Source: Microvirga aerilata (GTDB lineage: Bacteria; Pseudomonadota; Alphaproteobacteria; Rhizobiales; Beijerinckiaceae). From it: DNA of 64,000 bases. The stretch spans positions 1 through 64,000 of the forward strand of contig NZ_JAEQMY010000003.1 in the NCBI RefSeq assembly GCF_016743775.1. The letters run 5' to 3'. Under the pieces are notes generated by a model. It was not told where the DNA came from, did not search any database, and saw only the letters and a list, made by a program, of their open reading frames with translations. Below are positions 47,886 through 56,580 of this stretch, piece by piece. Position numbers and translations under genes: made by a program. Each line of letters starts with the position of its first letter. Position 1 is the stretch's first letter.

Positions 47886-49127
47886 ATGCGTAAGGATGTG
47901 GTTGTTCTTGGAGCCGGCATCGTCGGCGTGTCGATTGCCCTGCATTTGCAGAAGCGCGGGCGCTCGGTCCTTCTGGTGGACAAGCGCAAGCCCGGCGAAG
48001 AGACCTCTTTCGGCAATGCGGGCCTGATCCAGCGGGAGGGCGTCTACCCGTACGGCTTCCCGCACGATTTCGGCGCGCTCCTGCGCTATGCCCTGAACAA
48101 CACCATCGATGCCCATTACCATTGGGCCGCGATCCCGAAGCTCGCGCCCTTCCTGTGGCAGTATTGGATGCATTCCCGGCCCAATCAGCACAAGGCGATC
48201 GCGCGGATGTACGCGCCGCTGATCGAGCGCAGCGTCACCGAGCATATGGCGCTCGCCGAGGAATCCGGCTCCACGCATCTGATCCGCTCGACCGGCTGGA
48301 TGAAGGTTTTCCGCGACCGCAAGAGCATGGATCAGCAGTTCCGCGACGCGGAGAACGTGAAGCGCGACTTCGGCGTCAATTTCGATGCCCTCGACATGCA
48401 AGGTGTGGCCGAGCGGGAGCCGCACCTCAAGGTGGAGACGGCGGGCGGCATCCATTGGACCGATCCGGCCTCCGTCTCCGATCCTCACATGCTGACCATG
48501 GGTTATGTGGGCCTGTTCGAGCGCCTCGGCGGCGAGCTCGCGGCCGGTGACGCCAAGACCCTCGAGGAGACCTCGACCGGCTGGCGCGTCCAGACGGAGA
48601 GGGGCCCCGTGGAGGCCGGAGCCGTCGTGGTGGCACTCGGCGCCTGGGCCGACGTGGTGACGACAAGACTCGGGTACAATCTGCCGCTTGCGGTGAAACG
48701 CGGCTACCACATGCACTACAAGCCTCAGGGCAACGCGGTGCTCAACCGGCCGACGCTGGATTTCGACCGCGGCTATTTCCTCGCTCCCATGTTGAAGGGC
48801 ATCCGGCTCACCACGGGCGCGGAATTCGCCACTCGCGATGCGCCCAAGACCCCGGTGCAGCTCGGGCGGGCCGAGCCCATCGCCAAGGCGTTCTTCCCCC
48901 TCGGCGAGCGCGTCGACCCTGAGCCCTGGATGGGCATGCGGCCCTGCACGCCGGACATGATGCCGATCATCGGCGCAGCGCCCCGGCACAAAAACTTGTG
49001 GTTCGGCTTCGGCCATGCCCACCATGGCCTGACCCTGGGCCCGGTCACCGGCCGCGTGCTCGCCGAGATGATCACGGGCGAGACGCCGGTGGTCGATCCG
49101 AAGCCGTACCGGGTGGAGCGGTTCTGA
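47886..49127 (+). CDS. FAD-dependent D-amino-acid dehydrogenase-like oxidoreductase (DAO family)
   Basis: 413 residues from ATG 47886 (frame open from a TTG at 47820). The N-terminal Rossmann motif VVVLGAGIVGVSIALHLQ, DKRKPGEETSFGNAG and the C-terminal GFGHAHHGLTLGPVTGRVLAEM are typical of DadA-like DAO-family flavoproteins. It would oxidise an amine/amino acid; the substrate is unknown. No partner genes visible. Confidence 0.9.
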   Translation: MRKDVVVLGAGIVGVSIALHLQKRGRSVLLVDKRKPGEETSFGNAGLIQREGVYPYGFPHDFGALLRYALNNTIDAHYHWAAIPKLAPFLWQYWMHSRPNQHKAIARMYAPLIERSVTEHMALAEESGSTHLIRSTGWMKVFRDRKSMDQQFRDAENVKRDFGVNFDALDMQGVAEREPHLKVETAGGIHWTDPASVSDPHMLTMGYVGLFERLGGELAAGDAKTLEETSTGWRVQTERGPVEAGAVVVALGAWADVVTTRLGYNLPLAVKRGYHMHYKPQGNAVLNRPTLDFDRGYFLAPMLKGIRLTTGAEFATRDAPKTPVQLGRAEPIAKAFFPLGERVDPEPWMGMRPCTPDMMPIIGAAPRHKNLWFGFGHAHHGLTLGPVTGRVLAEMITGETPVVDPKPYRVERF

Positions 49128-49254
49128 GCCGCTTCTTCTCAGATTTCCGATCCCGGAGCCTCTCACGGGAAACTTACCTCTCCGTTTGGAGGGGAAAGTG
49201 CTTGAATGAGAAGATATAGCGTTTATGATCCGCTCCAACGTTACGGAGGGGCGG

Positions 49255-50379
49255 ATGCCGGGGAGCGACCGGTCGCTGCTGAGCGACATCTACGAAGCTG
49301 CTGTCATTCCTGAGGGATGGGTCCAGGTTCTCGAGCAGATTTCGGCGTTCGCGGGTACCGAGGGCGGCTCCATGAGCGTCGTTTCGGGCGAAGGCGCAAG
49401 GTCCTGGGTGGCAACGGACCGCTTCTGCCCGATCCTGCAGGATTTCTATGCCGGGGGGTGGCATCTGAGAAATCCCTGGTCCGAGAGGGCCGGCCGGCGG
49501 CGTCAGCTGCAGTTCCTCGACGAGACGGAGCTTTTCGCCCCCGGCGAGCTGGACGATATTCCCATGTACCGGGACTTCATCCGTCCGCGCGGAGCCGGAT
49601 GGTCCGCGGGAGCCATCATACAGGTCCCCGGAGGGAGCCATATCTCCATACGGTTCGAACGTCCGTTCGACGATGGTCCGATGAGCGCCGCGTTGAGGGC
49701 AAGGCTTGACAGGCTCAGGCCGCATCTGGCCCGCGTGTCCTTTCTGTTCAGCCGCCTCGGGGCTCGGCAGGCGCGTTCCGTTGCATCCGCCCTGCAATTC
49801 ATGGAGATCCCCGCCGCCGTCCTGACCCGCAACGGGCGGCTTCTCGCCTGCAACGCGGCCATGGAGGCCCGCCTGTCCCAGGTGAGCGTAAGGGCGGGCG
49901 ATCGGATCGCCTTCACGGACGATGCGGCCCAGCGTACCCTGAGCGAGAGCCTGGAGCGGATCACGGCGAACCTGTTCGACCGGCTGCGCGGCCCCATTCC
50001 TCTTCCGGCGACGGAGGAGCATGGACCTGCGGTCGCCTATCTGGTGCCGATGCGCGGGGCTGCGCAGGATCTGTTCGGCTGCGAGACCACCCTGCTCATG
50101 ATCCGGCCCGCCGATTCGGAGAACAGGCTCATGGATCTGGTGCGGGCCCGGTTCGCGATCGATGCCGGCGAGGCGCAGCGCTGGATCCGCGTGATCGCGG
50201 CTGCGTCTCCACGCCTGGCGGCGGCTCTCCTGACCTCCACCGAGAACGTTCAAGACGCCCTCGACCGCACGCTCGGGAGGACGCAGAGCAGGCTCGAGGC
50301 TCGCATGGGAAGCTTCCTGTGGCGGCTCGGCGAGGACCCGGACTATGGCGCCGCGAGGCCGGCCGCGTTCCTGTCCTAG
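49255..50379 (+). CDS. LuxR-type regulator homolog with a degraded helix-turn-helix
   Basis: 374 residues from ATG 49255, chosen because GGAGGGG precedes it; an ATG at 49225 lacks one. The N-terminal region starts LLSDIYEAAVIPEGW, the opening of a Hyphomicrobiales family of LuxR-HTH proteins with a GAF/PAS-like middle. The C-terminal part (FAIDAGEAQRWIRVIAAASPRLAAALLTSTENVQDALDRTLGRTQSRLEARMGSFLWRL) keeps the length and hydrophobic spacing of that HTH ('FxLTPAEARVAxxLAxGxSxxEIAxxLxVSxxTVRxxLxxVxxKTxxxRQAEL') but lacks most key residues. It may have lost DNA binding. Confidence 0.65.
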   Translation: MPGSDRSLLSDIYEAAVIPEGWVQVLEQISAFAGTEGGSMSVVSGEGARSWVATDRFCPILQDFYAGGWHLRNPWSERAGRRRQLQFLDETELFAPGELDDIPMYRDFIRPRGAGWSAGAIIQVPGGSHISIRFERPFDDGPMSAALRARLDRLRPHLARVSFLFSRLGARQARSVASALQFMEIPAAVLTRNGRLLACNAAMEARLSQVSVRAGDRIAFTDDAAQRTLSESLERITANLFDRLRGPIPLPATEEHGPAVAYLVPMRGAAQDLFGCETTLLMIRPADSENRLMDLVRARFAIDAGEAQRWIRVIAAASPRLAAALLTSTENVQDALDRTLGRTQSRLEARMGSFLWRLGEDPDYGAARPAAFLS

Positions 50380-51386
50380 CCCCGTTCGGGGCTTCCGAAG
50401 CGATCCCGCCACGCGGGCTGCGCGTCCGGATAGGGCAGGGCCGTCGCCTCGTAGACGCCCCGGGCGATGGCGCGGGTGAGGCAGTCGGCCGCGAGCGCCG
50501 TGAGTTCAGTGAACTCCACCGCCTCGTTCTGCAGGGGTTTGAGGCCTGTGGCCGCGGCAAAGATCGTGTCGCCATCGAACAGGGCATGGGAGAAGCGCAG
50601 GCCTCGGGCGAGGCCCGCATGGGACGCGACCGCAAGGCGCTTGGCCTGGGCCTTCGTCAGAACCGCATCGGTCGCGATCAGCGCGATGGTGGTCGCAGGC
50701 TGGGGGCCGCCTTTCCAGACCAGCCGGCGCATCTGCGGTGACACATGCGCCGGGAGCCCGAGCCCCCCGAATTCGCCGCCCTCCTCCAGGGCTCCGGCCC
50801 AGAAATGGGGGCCTTCGCCGATCACCGCCGAAGCGACGGCGTTCACGACCACCAGGGCCCCGACTGTATGGCCGGAAGAGGCGATGGTGCTGGCCGAGCC
50901 CAGGCCGCCTTTCAGGTTGGCCGTGGTCGCGCCATAGCCGCCGCCCGCCGTGCCCAGATCGAACGAGAGCCCGGCCCGGGACGCCGCCTCGTAGCCGAGG
51001 TCCCGGTAAGGCGGGTAGCGGCCCCAATCCTTGTTGCCGCCGTTGATGAGGTCGAAGCTGGAGGCCTGGGACACCAGCGGCACCAGCGCCTCCCGGACGG
51101 CAAAGCCGATGCCCCGTTCTCTCAAGTAGGCCTGCACGCCGCCGGCCGCGTCGAGGCCATAGGCGGAGCCGCCGGACAGGACGACGCCGTGAATGCCGGG
51201 CACCATCTTGTCGGGCTGCAGCAGATCCGTCTCGCGGGTGGCCGGGGCCCCGCCCATCGCCTCGCAGGAGACCACCGCGGGTTCGTCGAAGAGGGCAGCC
51301 GTCACGCCGGAGCCGAGGGCGGCGTCGTGGGCGTTGCCGACACGCAGGCCGGGGACGTCTGTGATGAGATTGCGGGCTCGGGTCAT
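50376..51386 (-). CDS. P1 family (DmpA-type, S58) peptidase
   Basis: 336 residues from ATG 51386, with GGAGG before it. Motifs: NLITDVPGLRVGNAHDAALGSGVT, GIHGVVLSGGSAYGLDAAGGV, KGGLGSAS followed by TVGALVVVNAVASAVIG, and ATTIALIATDAVLTKAQAKRLA. The family are N-terminal nucleophile aminopeptidases (DmpA/BapA) that cleave themselves into two chains. Substrate here unknown. Overlaps the stop of the upstream gene by four bases, convergent. Confidence 0.9.
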   Translation of the reverse strand: MTRARNLITDVPGLRVGNAHDAALGSGVTAALFDEPAVVSCEAMGGAPATRETDLLQPDKMVPGIHGVVLSGGSAYGLDAAGGVQAYLRERGIGFAVREALVPLVSQASSFDLINGGNKDWGRYPPYRDLGYEAASRAGLSFDLGTAGGGYGATTANLKGGLGSASTIASSGHTVGALVVVNAVASAVIGEGPHFWAGALEEGGEFGGLGLPAHVSPQMRRLVWKGGPQPATTIALIATDAVLTKAQAKRLAVASHAGLARGLRFSHALFDGDTIFAAATGLKPLQNEAVEFTELTALAADCLTRAIARGVYEATALPYPDAQPAWRDRFGSPERG

Positions 51387-51482
51387 GGCCTCCAGCAAAC
51401 CGAAAAACCGCCGTCTTCACAAGCTGGAGAACCGGCCTTTCCCGGCTTTCTTCCAAGGGCTCGAAGCGATAGAACCCTTGCC

Positions 51483-52211
51483 ATGCTCAGCGTTTCCTTT
51501 CCGGCTGCTGCCCTCGGCGGCCTCATCAGCTTCTTGAGCCCCTGCGTTCTGCCGCTGGTGCCGCCCTACCTGTCCTTCCTGGCGGGCACCACCTTCGACC
51601 GCCTGAGCGCGGGCGACGACCGAGCAGTCCGCCGCAGGGCGGTGCTGGCGGCGCTGCTGTTCGTGGCAGGCTTCTCGACCGTCTTCGTGCTGCTTGGCGC
51701 GACCGCATCGGCCCTGGGGCAGGCGATCCGGCAACATCTCGATGTCTTGAGCACCGTGGCCGGCATCGCCATCATCGTCATGGGCCTGCACTTTCTCGGC
51801 GTCTTCAGGATCGCGCTGTTCTACCGGGAGGCCCGGTTCAACGTGGCCCGGCCGGTCGGCCTCTGGGGGGCCTACCTGATGGGTCTCGCCTTCGCGTTCG
51901 GCTGGACCCCCTGCATCGGGCCGGTGCTGGCGGCGATCCTCACGGTGGCGGGCTCGGAGGACAGCGTCTCCCATGGAGCCCTGCTGCTGGCCGCCTATTC
52001 GGCGGGCCTCGGCATCCCGTTCCTGCTGGCCGCCTTCGCCATGAAGCCCTTCGTGGCGCTGCTGAAGCGCATGCGGTCCCAGTTCGCGGTGATCGAGAAG
52101 GCGATGGGCGTTCTCCTGGTTCTCACCGGCATCGCCTTCCTCACCGGCTGGATCACCAATATGTCCTTCTGGCTGCTGGAGACATTCCCGGCTTTGGGGA
52201 TGCTCGGATAA
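51483..52211 (+). CDS. ccdA: Cytochrome c biogenesis protein CcdA
   Basis: 242 residues, six membrane helices. The two redox cysteines lie in FLSPCVLPLVPPYLSF (first helix) and GWTPCIGPVLAAIL (fourth). CcdA carries reducing power from cytoplasmic thioredoxin across the inner membrane for cytochrome c haem attachment and periplasmic thiols. Stand-alone; no ccm genes in the window. Confidence 0.93.
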   Translation: MLSVSFPAAALGGLISFLSPCVLPLVPPYLSFLAGTTFDRLSAGDDRAVRRRAVLAALLFVAGFSTVFVLLGATASALGQAIRQHLDVLSTVAGIAIIVMGLHFLGVFRIALFYREARFNVARPVGLWGAYLMGLAFAFGWTPCIGPVLAAILTVAGSEDSVSHGALLLAAYSAGLGIPFLLAAFAMKPFVALLKRMRSQFAVIEKAMGVLLVLTGIAFLTGWITNMSFWLLETFPALGMLG

Positions 52212-52281
52212 GCCCACAGGAATCGGGTCGTCCAGGGCGCCGGTTTTCCTGACAGTGATGGCTCCAACGAGGAGATCATCC

Positions 52282-52749
52282 ATGTCATTCCAGATTCGCG
52301 GGCTCGAAGCGGGCGCCTTTGCACACCTGTTCTCCATGAACGCAGACGAACTCGGGGCCATCGGGGCGCGGCGGGTCGTTGCCGATCAGGCGGATGCCTA
52401 TCCCTGCCGCATCGCGCTCAGGCGCGTCGAGGAAGGCGAGGAGCTTCTGCTCCTCAACCATGCCCACCAGACGGAACCGACCTCGCCCTACCGCGCCGCC
52501 GGGCCGATCTTCGTCAGCCGTTCCGCCAGGACCGGGAGCTACCGGGGGGAGCTGCCGCCCATGCTCCGGGATCGGCTTCTCTCGCTGCGCGCCTACGATG
52601 CGAGTGCCTTTATCGTGGATGCTGAAGTTGCCGAAGGCGGCGAGGTGGTTCGCCTGATCGAGCGGTTCTTCGCCGATCCTACCGTCGCGCATATCGATGC
52701 CCATTTCGCCAGGCGCGGGTGCTTCGCGGCGCGGATCGAACGGGCCTGA
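52282..52749 (+). CDS. DUF1203 domain protein
   Basis: 155 residues from ATG 52282 with GAGGAG upstream. SFQIRGLEAGAFAHLFSMN.DEL, YPCRIALRRVEEGEELLLLNH.HQ, SPYRAAGPIFVSR and VAHIDAHFARRGCFAARIERA fit DUF1203. No known activity; convergent with the ACT-domain gene by a 1-base gap. Confidence 0.92.
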   Translation: MSFQIRGLEAGAFAHLFSMNADELGAIGARRVVADQADAYPCRIALRRVEEGEELLLLNHAHQTEPTSPYRAAGPIFVSRSARTGSYRGELPPMLRDRLLSLRAYDASAFIVDAEVAEGGEVVRLIERFFADPTVAHIDAHFARRGCFAARIERA

Positions 52750-52750
52750 C

Positions 52751-53131
52751 TCAGACGGTCAGCCGGTGCCCCGCTGCCTGCAGGGCTTCCACCGCCCGGC
52801 TCGTATCGGGCTCCTTCACCAGCACGTAGTCGGTGCTGAAGGTGGACGTGGCGAAGATGCCGATGCCGGCCCGGGCCAGCGGATCGAGCACGGAGGCCAG
52901 GATGCCCGGGATGCTGAAGTCGAAGCTCTGCTCGATCCGGAAGCAGCGCCAGCCTGCATCGGTCTCGGCCTCCGGCGGAGCCTGATCGACGGAGCAGACG
53001 AGGGTCGTCTCTTCCGGGGCCTGCACCAGCAGCGAGAATGGTCCGGGCAGGGGCGCCTTCACGGCACGGCCTGCGGGGAGGCGGCAAACGGCGTAGGTCT
53101 CCTCAAGAAGGAAAAGATCGAGGGACGGCAT
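52751..53131 (-). CDS. ACT domain-containing protein (CASTOR-like)
   Basis: 126 residues from ATG 53131 with AAGGAG upstream. Two ACT-like halves: an N-terminal one with PFSLLVQAPEETTLVCS and a C-terminal DFSIPGILASVLDPLARAGIGIFATSTFSTDYVLVKEPD, the typical amino-acid-binding strand-loop. Probably an amino-acid-sensing regulatory protein; ligand unknown. Confidence 0.88.
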   Translation of the reverse strand: MPSLDLFLLEETYAVCRLPAGRAVKAPLPGPFSLLVQAPEETTLVCSVDQAPPEAETDAGWRCFRIEQSFDFSIPGILASVLDPLARAGIGIFATSTFSTDYVLVKEPDTSRAVEALQAAGHRLTV

Positions 53132-53160
53132 CGTCAACTCCTTGCTGAAGCACTGCTACG

Positions 53161-53190
53161 AAAAAAGCCCGCCCTGTTGCCGGGGCGGGC
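53161..53190 (-). terminator. Terminator of livK (minus strand)
   Basis: GCCCGCCC (53167-53174) and GGGCGGGC (53183-53190), with six A at 53161-53166 giving the T run for leftward transcription. It lies 40 bases beyond the livK stop. Confidence 0.9.
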
Positions 53191-53232
53191 CTTCCGATCA
53201 TCGGCTTGCGGCCGATGGATCATATGTTTGGC

Positions 53233-54360
53233 TTACATGGCAAGTTCGTTGCCGGAGTAGGTGATCGTGCCGTCAGCGCCCTTCTTCCAGACGTACATGA
53301 CGTAGTCCGGACGGGTGATGTCGCCCTTCTTGTCGAAGGAGATGTCGCCGATGACGGTCTTGAAGGGCTTGCCGGACTTCATGGCGTCCGAGACCTTCTT
53401 GCCATCGGTGCTGTTGGCCTGCTTTGCAGCCTCGGCCAGGATCTGGGTCGCGGCGTAGCTGTAGAGCGTGTAGGCCTCGGGGTCGTAGTTCTTGGCCTTG
53501 AACTTGGCCACGACGGCTTGCGCGTTCGGGTTCTTGCGCGGATCCGGCGAGAAGGTCATCAGGGTTCCTTCGGCGCCCGGGCCGGCAATCGAGGTGAACT
53601 CGGCCGACACGATGCCGTCACCGGACATCATCGGGGCGGCAAGGCCCTGATCGCGCATCTGGCGGATGATGAGGCCGGCTTCCGTGTGGAGGCCGCCGAA
53701 ATAAACCACGTCGACCGCAGCCTGCTTCAGCTTCGACACGAGCGCGGAGTAGTCCTTCTCGCCCGGGTTGATGCCTTCATAGACTACTTCCTTCAGGCCC
53801 TTTGCGTTCATGGCCTTCTGGGTCTCGTCGGCAAGGCCCTTTCCGTAGGGGGTCTTGTCGTGAATGACGGCAACCTTCTTGCCCTTGAACTTGTCGGACA
53901 GGTAGGTGCCGGCAACGAGGCCCTGCTGGTCGTCGCGACCGCAGGTGCGGAAGGTGTTCCACATGCCGCGCTCGGTGTATTGCGGGTTCGTCGAGGCCGG
54001 GGTCACCTGGACGATGCCGGCTTCCTCGTAGACCTGCGAGGCCGGGATCGAGACGCCGGAGTTGAAGTGGCCGACGACGAACTTCACGCCTTCAGCGGCG
54101 AACTTGTTCGCCACCGACACGCCCTGCTTCGGGTCGGACACGTCGTCGCCGACGACGATCTGCAGCTTCTGGCCATTGATGCCGCCAGCTGCGTTGATGT
54201 CCTCGACGGCCTGCTCGACGCCGTTCTTCAGCTGGGCGCCGAAAGCCGCGTTCGGGCCGGTGATGGGGCCAGCGACGCCGATCTTGATCTGGGCGCTGGC
54301 AGCGCTGGAGAAGGCGAGGCCAAGACCAAGCGCCACGCCGGTCAACAGCAATTTTTTCAT
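53233..54360 (-). CDS. livK: Branched-chain amino acid ABC transporter substrate-binding protein
   Basis: 375 residues, signal peptide KKLLLTGVALGLGLAFSSAASA. The Leu/Ile/Val-binding type I periplasmic fold is recognisable from IKIGVAGPITGPNAAFGAQLKNGVEQAVEDINAAGG, VVGDDVSDPKQG, VTPASTNP and VYFGGLHTEAG. It captures branched-chain or related amino acids for LivHMGF encoded just upstream. GAGGAG lies before the ATG. It sits after the DUF6867 gene with a 242-base gap that may hold its own promoter. Confidence 0.95.
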   Translation of the reverse strand: MKKLLLTGVALGLGLAFSSAASAQIKIGVAGPITGPNAAFGAQLKNGVEQAVEDINAAGGINGQKLQIVVGDDVSDPKQGVSVANKFAAEGVKFVVGHFNSGVSIPASQVYEEAGIVQVTPASTNPQYTERGMWNTFRTCGRDDQQGLVAGTYLSDKFKGKKVAVIHDKTPYGKGLADETQKAMNAKGLKEVVYEGINPGEKDYSALVSKLKQAAVDVVYFGGLHTEAGLIIRQMRDQGLAAPMMSGDGIVSAEFTSIAGPGAEGTLMTFSPDPRKNPNAQAVVAKFKAKNYDPEAYTLYSYAATQILAEAAKQANSTDGKKVSDAMKSGKPFKTVIGDISFDKKGDITRPDYVMYVWKKGADGTITYSGNELAM

Positions 54361-54602
54361 GAGGTCACTCCTCTGGGTTGTTTTATAGGCCCCTCTTCCT
54401 CGTGGGGCCGGTTTGGCGGGGGGGACCCCGCCTTCCGCGGAACATCATGCTTGTTTTTAAGCGGATGTCACCTGGGAATCTTTTTAACCTAAGCACCGGA
54501 TCCGAAAGTCGAAACCGCTTTTGGGATCAATCCGATGACCCGTTTTTTTAAAGCTGCGCATCGTTCGGTGCGAAGAACCGGAACCCGTTCGTGCACGATG
54601 CG
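54361..54602. other. livK upstream region
   Basis: No gene seen. A 240-base gap between the DUF6867 gene and livK with a poly-G stretch near 54417 suggests separate transcription of livK; a ribosome binding site (GAGGAG) is present. Confidence 0.4.
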
Positions 54603-54965
54603 CTAGCCCTTGGTCGCAGACGCCTTTTCCCGCCAGGAGAACAGGCCGGTCCGCTCGTAGAGCCAGCGGTATTGCGTGGTCATCATGCGGGCCCGGCGAT
54701 ACTGGAACCCGAGCGCCCCGATGACCAGCAGGACGATGGTGTCGATCGCGTAGTAGTGGAATGACAGCAGCGTTCCGCCGAACAGGGCGAAGTGGATGAA
54801 GCGGACCGCGGCCCCGAGGATGAACAGATAGGCGATCAGCACCCAGAACGGGCGCCAGGTCATGGCGATGGCCCGGCCGGTCATCCAGGCGGCCCAGCCG
54901 CCCATGATCACGGTGATGAGAAGAAAGAGCCAGATCGAAGGCTCTTCGTAGAGAATGCCCTGCAT
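54603..54965 (-). CDS. DUF6867 family membrane protein of the liv cluster
   Basis: 120 residues. Three membrane helices (WLFLLITVIMGGWAAWMTGRA, FWVLIAYLFILGAAVRFIHF, YAIDTIVLLVIGALGFQY) and a basic tail RRARMMTTQYRWLYERTGLFSW. It matches the DUF6867 family that accompanies liv operons in Hyphomicrobiales. Its ATG overlaps the livF TGA by one base. Function unknown; probably an accessory subunit. Confidence 0.85.
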   Translation of the reverse strand: MQGILYEEPSIWLFLLITVIMGGWAAWMTGRAIAMTWRPFWVLIAYLFILGAAVRFIHFALFGGTLLSFHYYAIDTIVLLVIGALGFQYRRARMMTTQYRWLYERTGLFSWREKASATKG

Positions 54966-55741
54966 CAGTGACTCCCCCCTTCGAGATAGGCTGCCCTCAC
55001 TTGAGGGTTCTCGAGCAGCTCCTTGCCGGTGCCGCTCATGGTGATGTTGCCCGTGACCATCACGTAGCCGCGATGGGCCAGCTTGAGGGCGTGATAGGCG
55101 TTCTGCTCCACGAGGAAGACCGTCATCCCGTCCTTCTCGTTGAGCTCCTTGATGATCTCGAAGATCTGCTTGACGATCAGGGGCGCCAAGCCCAGCGACG
55201 GCTCGTCCAGGAGGAGGAGCTTCGGGCGGCTCATGAGCGCGCGGGCGATGGCCAACATCTGCTGTTCGCCGCCCGACAGGGTGCCGCCCCGCTGCTGCAG
55301 GCGCTCCTTCAGGCGCGGGAACAGGGTGCAGACCCGCTCGAGGTCGTGGTCGAAATGGGCCATGCCGTTCATGGACGCGCCCATCTGCAGGTTCTCGAAC
55401 ACGGTCATGCGCGGGAAGATGCGCCGGCCTTCGGGCGACTGGGCGATCGATAGGCGGGCGATCTCGTGGGTGGGCATCTTGGTGATGTCCCGGCCCCCAT
55501 AGGTGATCGTGCCCTCGCGGGCCCGCGGGTTGCCGAAGATCGTCATCATCAGGGTCGACTTGCCGGCGCCGTTGGCGCCGATCAGGGTGACGATCTCGCC
55601 TTCGTTGACGTCCATGTCCACGCCCTTGAGGGCGATGATGTTGCCGTAATAGGTCTTGATGCCGCGCACGCTCAGAAGCGGCTGGCGGGAAGACGCGGCT
55701 TGAGGGCTCTGCATCGGGATGTTTGCTCCAGCGGCGGTCAT
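54965..55741 (-). CDS. livF: Branched-chain amino acid ABC transporter ATP-binding protein LivF
   Basis: 258 residues. Walker A GANGAGKS, signature LSGGEQQMLAIARAL, Walker B LLLLDEPSLGLAP and the LivF-type motif ILFGxRDI replaced by ITYGGRDITK. Preceded by a 20-residue extension. One of two ATPases of the Liv importer; overlaps livG by four bases. Confidence 0.95.
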   Translation of the reverse strand: MTAAGANIPMQSPQAASSRQPLLSVRGIKTYYGNIIALKGVDMDVNEGEIVTLIGANGAGKSTLMMTIFGNPRAREGTITYGGRDITKMPTHEIARLSIAQSPEGRRIFPRMTVFENLQMGASMNGMAHFDHDLERVCTLFPRLKERLQQRGGTLSGGEQQMLAIARALMSRPKLLLLDEPSLGLAPLIVKQIFEIIKELNEKDGMTVFLVEQNAYHALKLAHRGYVMVTGNITMSGTGKELLENPQVRAAYLEGGSH

Positions 55742-56580
55742 GCGCCGATCTCCGCTTCAACCTGCTCGACTTCCTCGTCGGGCACGCCGAGATAGGCGGC
55801 GATCACCTTGGGATCGTCCCTGACCTCGGCCGGTGCGCCGTCCGAGATCTTGGTGCCGTAATCGAGCACCACCACGTGGTCCGAGATCTGCATCACCACC
55901 GACATGTCGTGCTCGATCAGCAGGATCGAGGTACCATGGTCCCGGCGGATCGACAGGAGGAGCTCGTTGAGCTCCAGCGACTCGCGCGGATTGAGGCCCG
56001 CCGCCGGCTCGTCGAGACAGAGCAGGAGCGGGTCCGTGCACATGGCGCGGGCGATCTCCAGGCGGCGCTGGTCGCCGTAGGGAAGGTCGCCGGCGGGCTC
56101 GTCGGCCCGGTCGATGAGCCGGGTTTTCTCCAGCCAGAACTTGGCCTTCTCGATGGCCTCCTTCTCGGCCTTGCGGTAACCGCCGATGCCCAGAACGCCG
56201 AGGAAGGTGAAGCCCGACGAGATCATCAGCGGGTTGTGCTGGGCCACCAGCAGGTTCTCGAGCAGGGTCATGCCGGAGAACAGCCGGATGTTCTGGAAGG
56301 TGCGCGCGACCTTGCCCTTCCAGTTGATGTCGTAGCCCGGCAGCCGCTCCAGGAGCAGGTGCGAACCGTCGGGCTTGCGCAGCGCCACCATGCCTTCCGT
56401 GGGCTTGTAGAAGCCGGTGATGCAGTTGAAGACCGTGGTCTTGCCTGCGCCGTTCGGGCCGATGAGCGCGGTAATGTCGCCGCGCCCGGCCTTGAACGAG
56501 AGGTCGTTGACGGCCACCAGGCCGCCGAAGCGCATCGTGAGATGCTGTACGTCGAGGATGGGATCCTGCAGCCAGCGCAT
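55738..56580 (-). CDS. livG: Branched-chain amino acid ABC transporter ATP-binding protein LivG
   Basis: 280 residues from ATG 56580, which overlaps the livM stop (TGATG). Walker A GPNGAGKT, the LivG-type VARTFQNIRLFSGMT, signature LPYGDQRRLEIARAM, Walker B LLLCLDEPAAGLNP and the D-loop region. Second ATPase of the importer. Confidence 0.95.
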   Translation of the reverse strand: MRWLQDPILDVQHLTMRFGGLVAVNDLSFKAGRGDITALIGPNGAGKTTVFNCITGFYKPTEGMVALRKPDGSHLLLERLPGYDINWKGKVARTFQNIRLFSGMTLLENLLVAQHNPLMISSGFTFLGVLGIGGYRKAEKEAIEKAKFWLEKTRLIDRADEPAGDLPYGDQRRLEIARAMCTDPLLLCLDEPAAGLNPRESLELNELLLSIRRDHGTSILLIEHDMSVVMQISDHVVVLDYGTKISDGAPAEVRDDPKVIAAYLGVPDEEVEQVEAEIGA

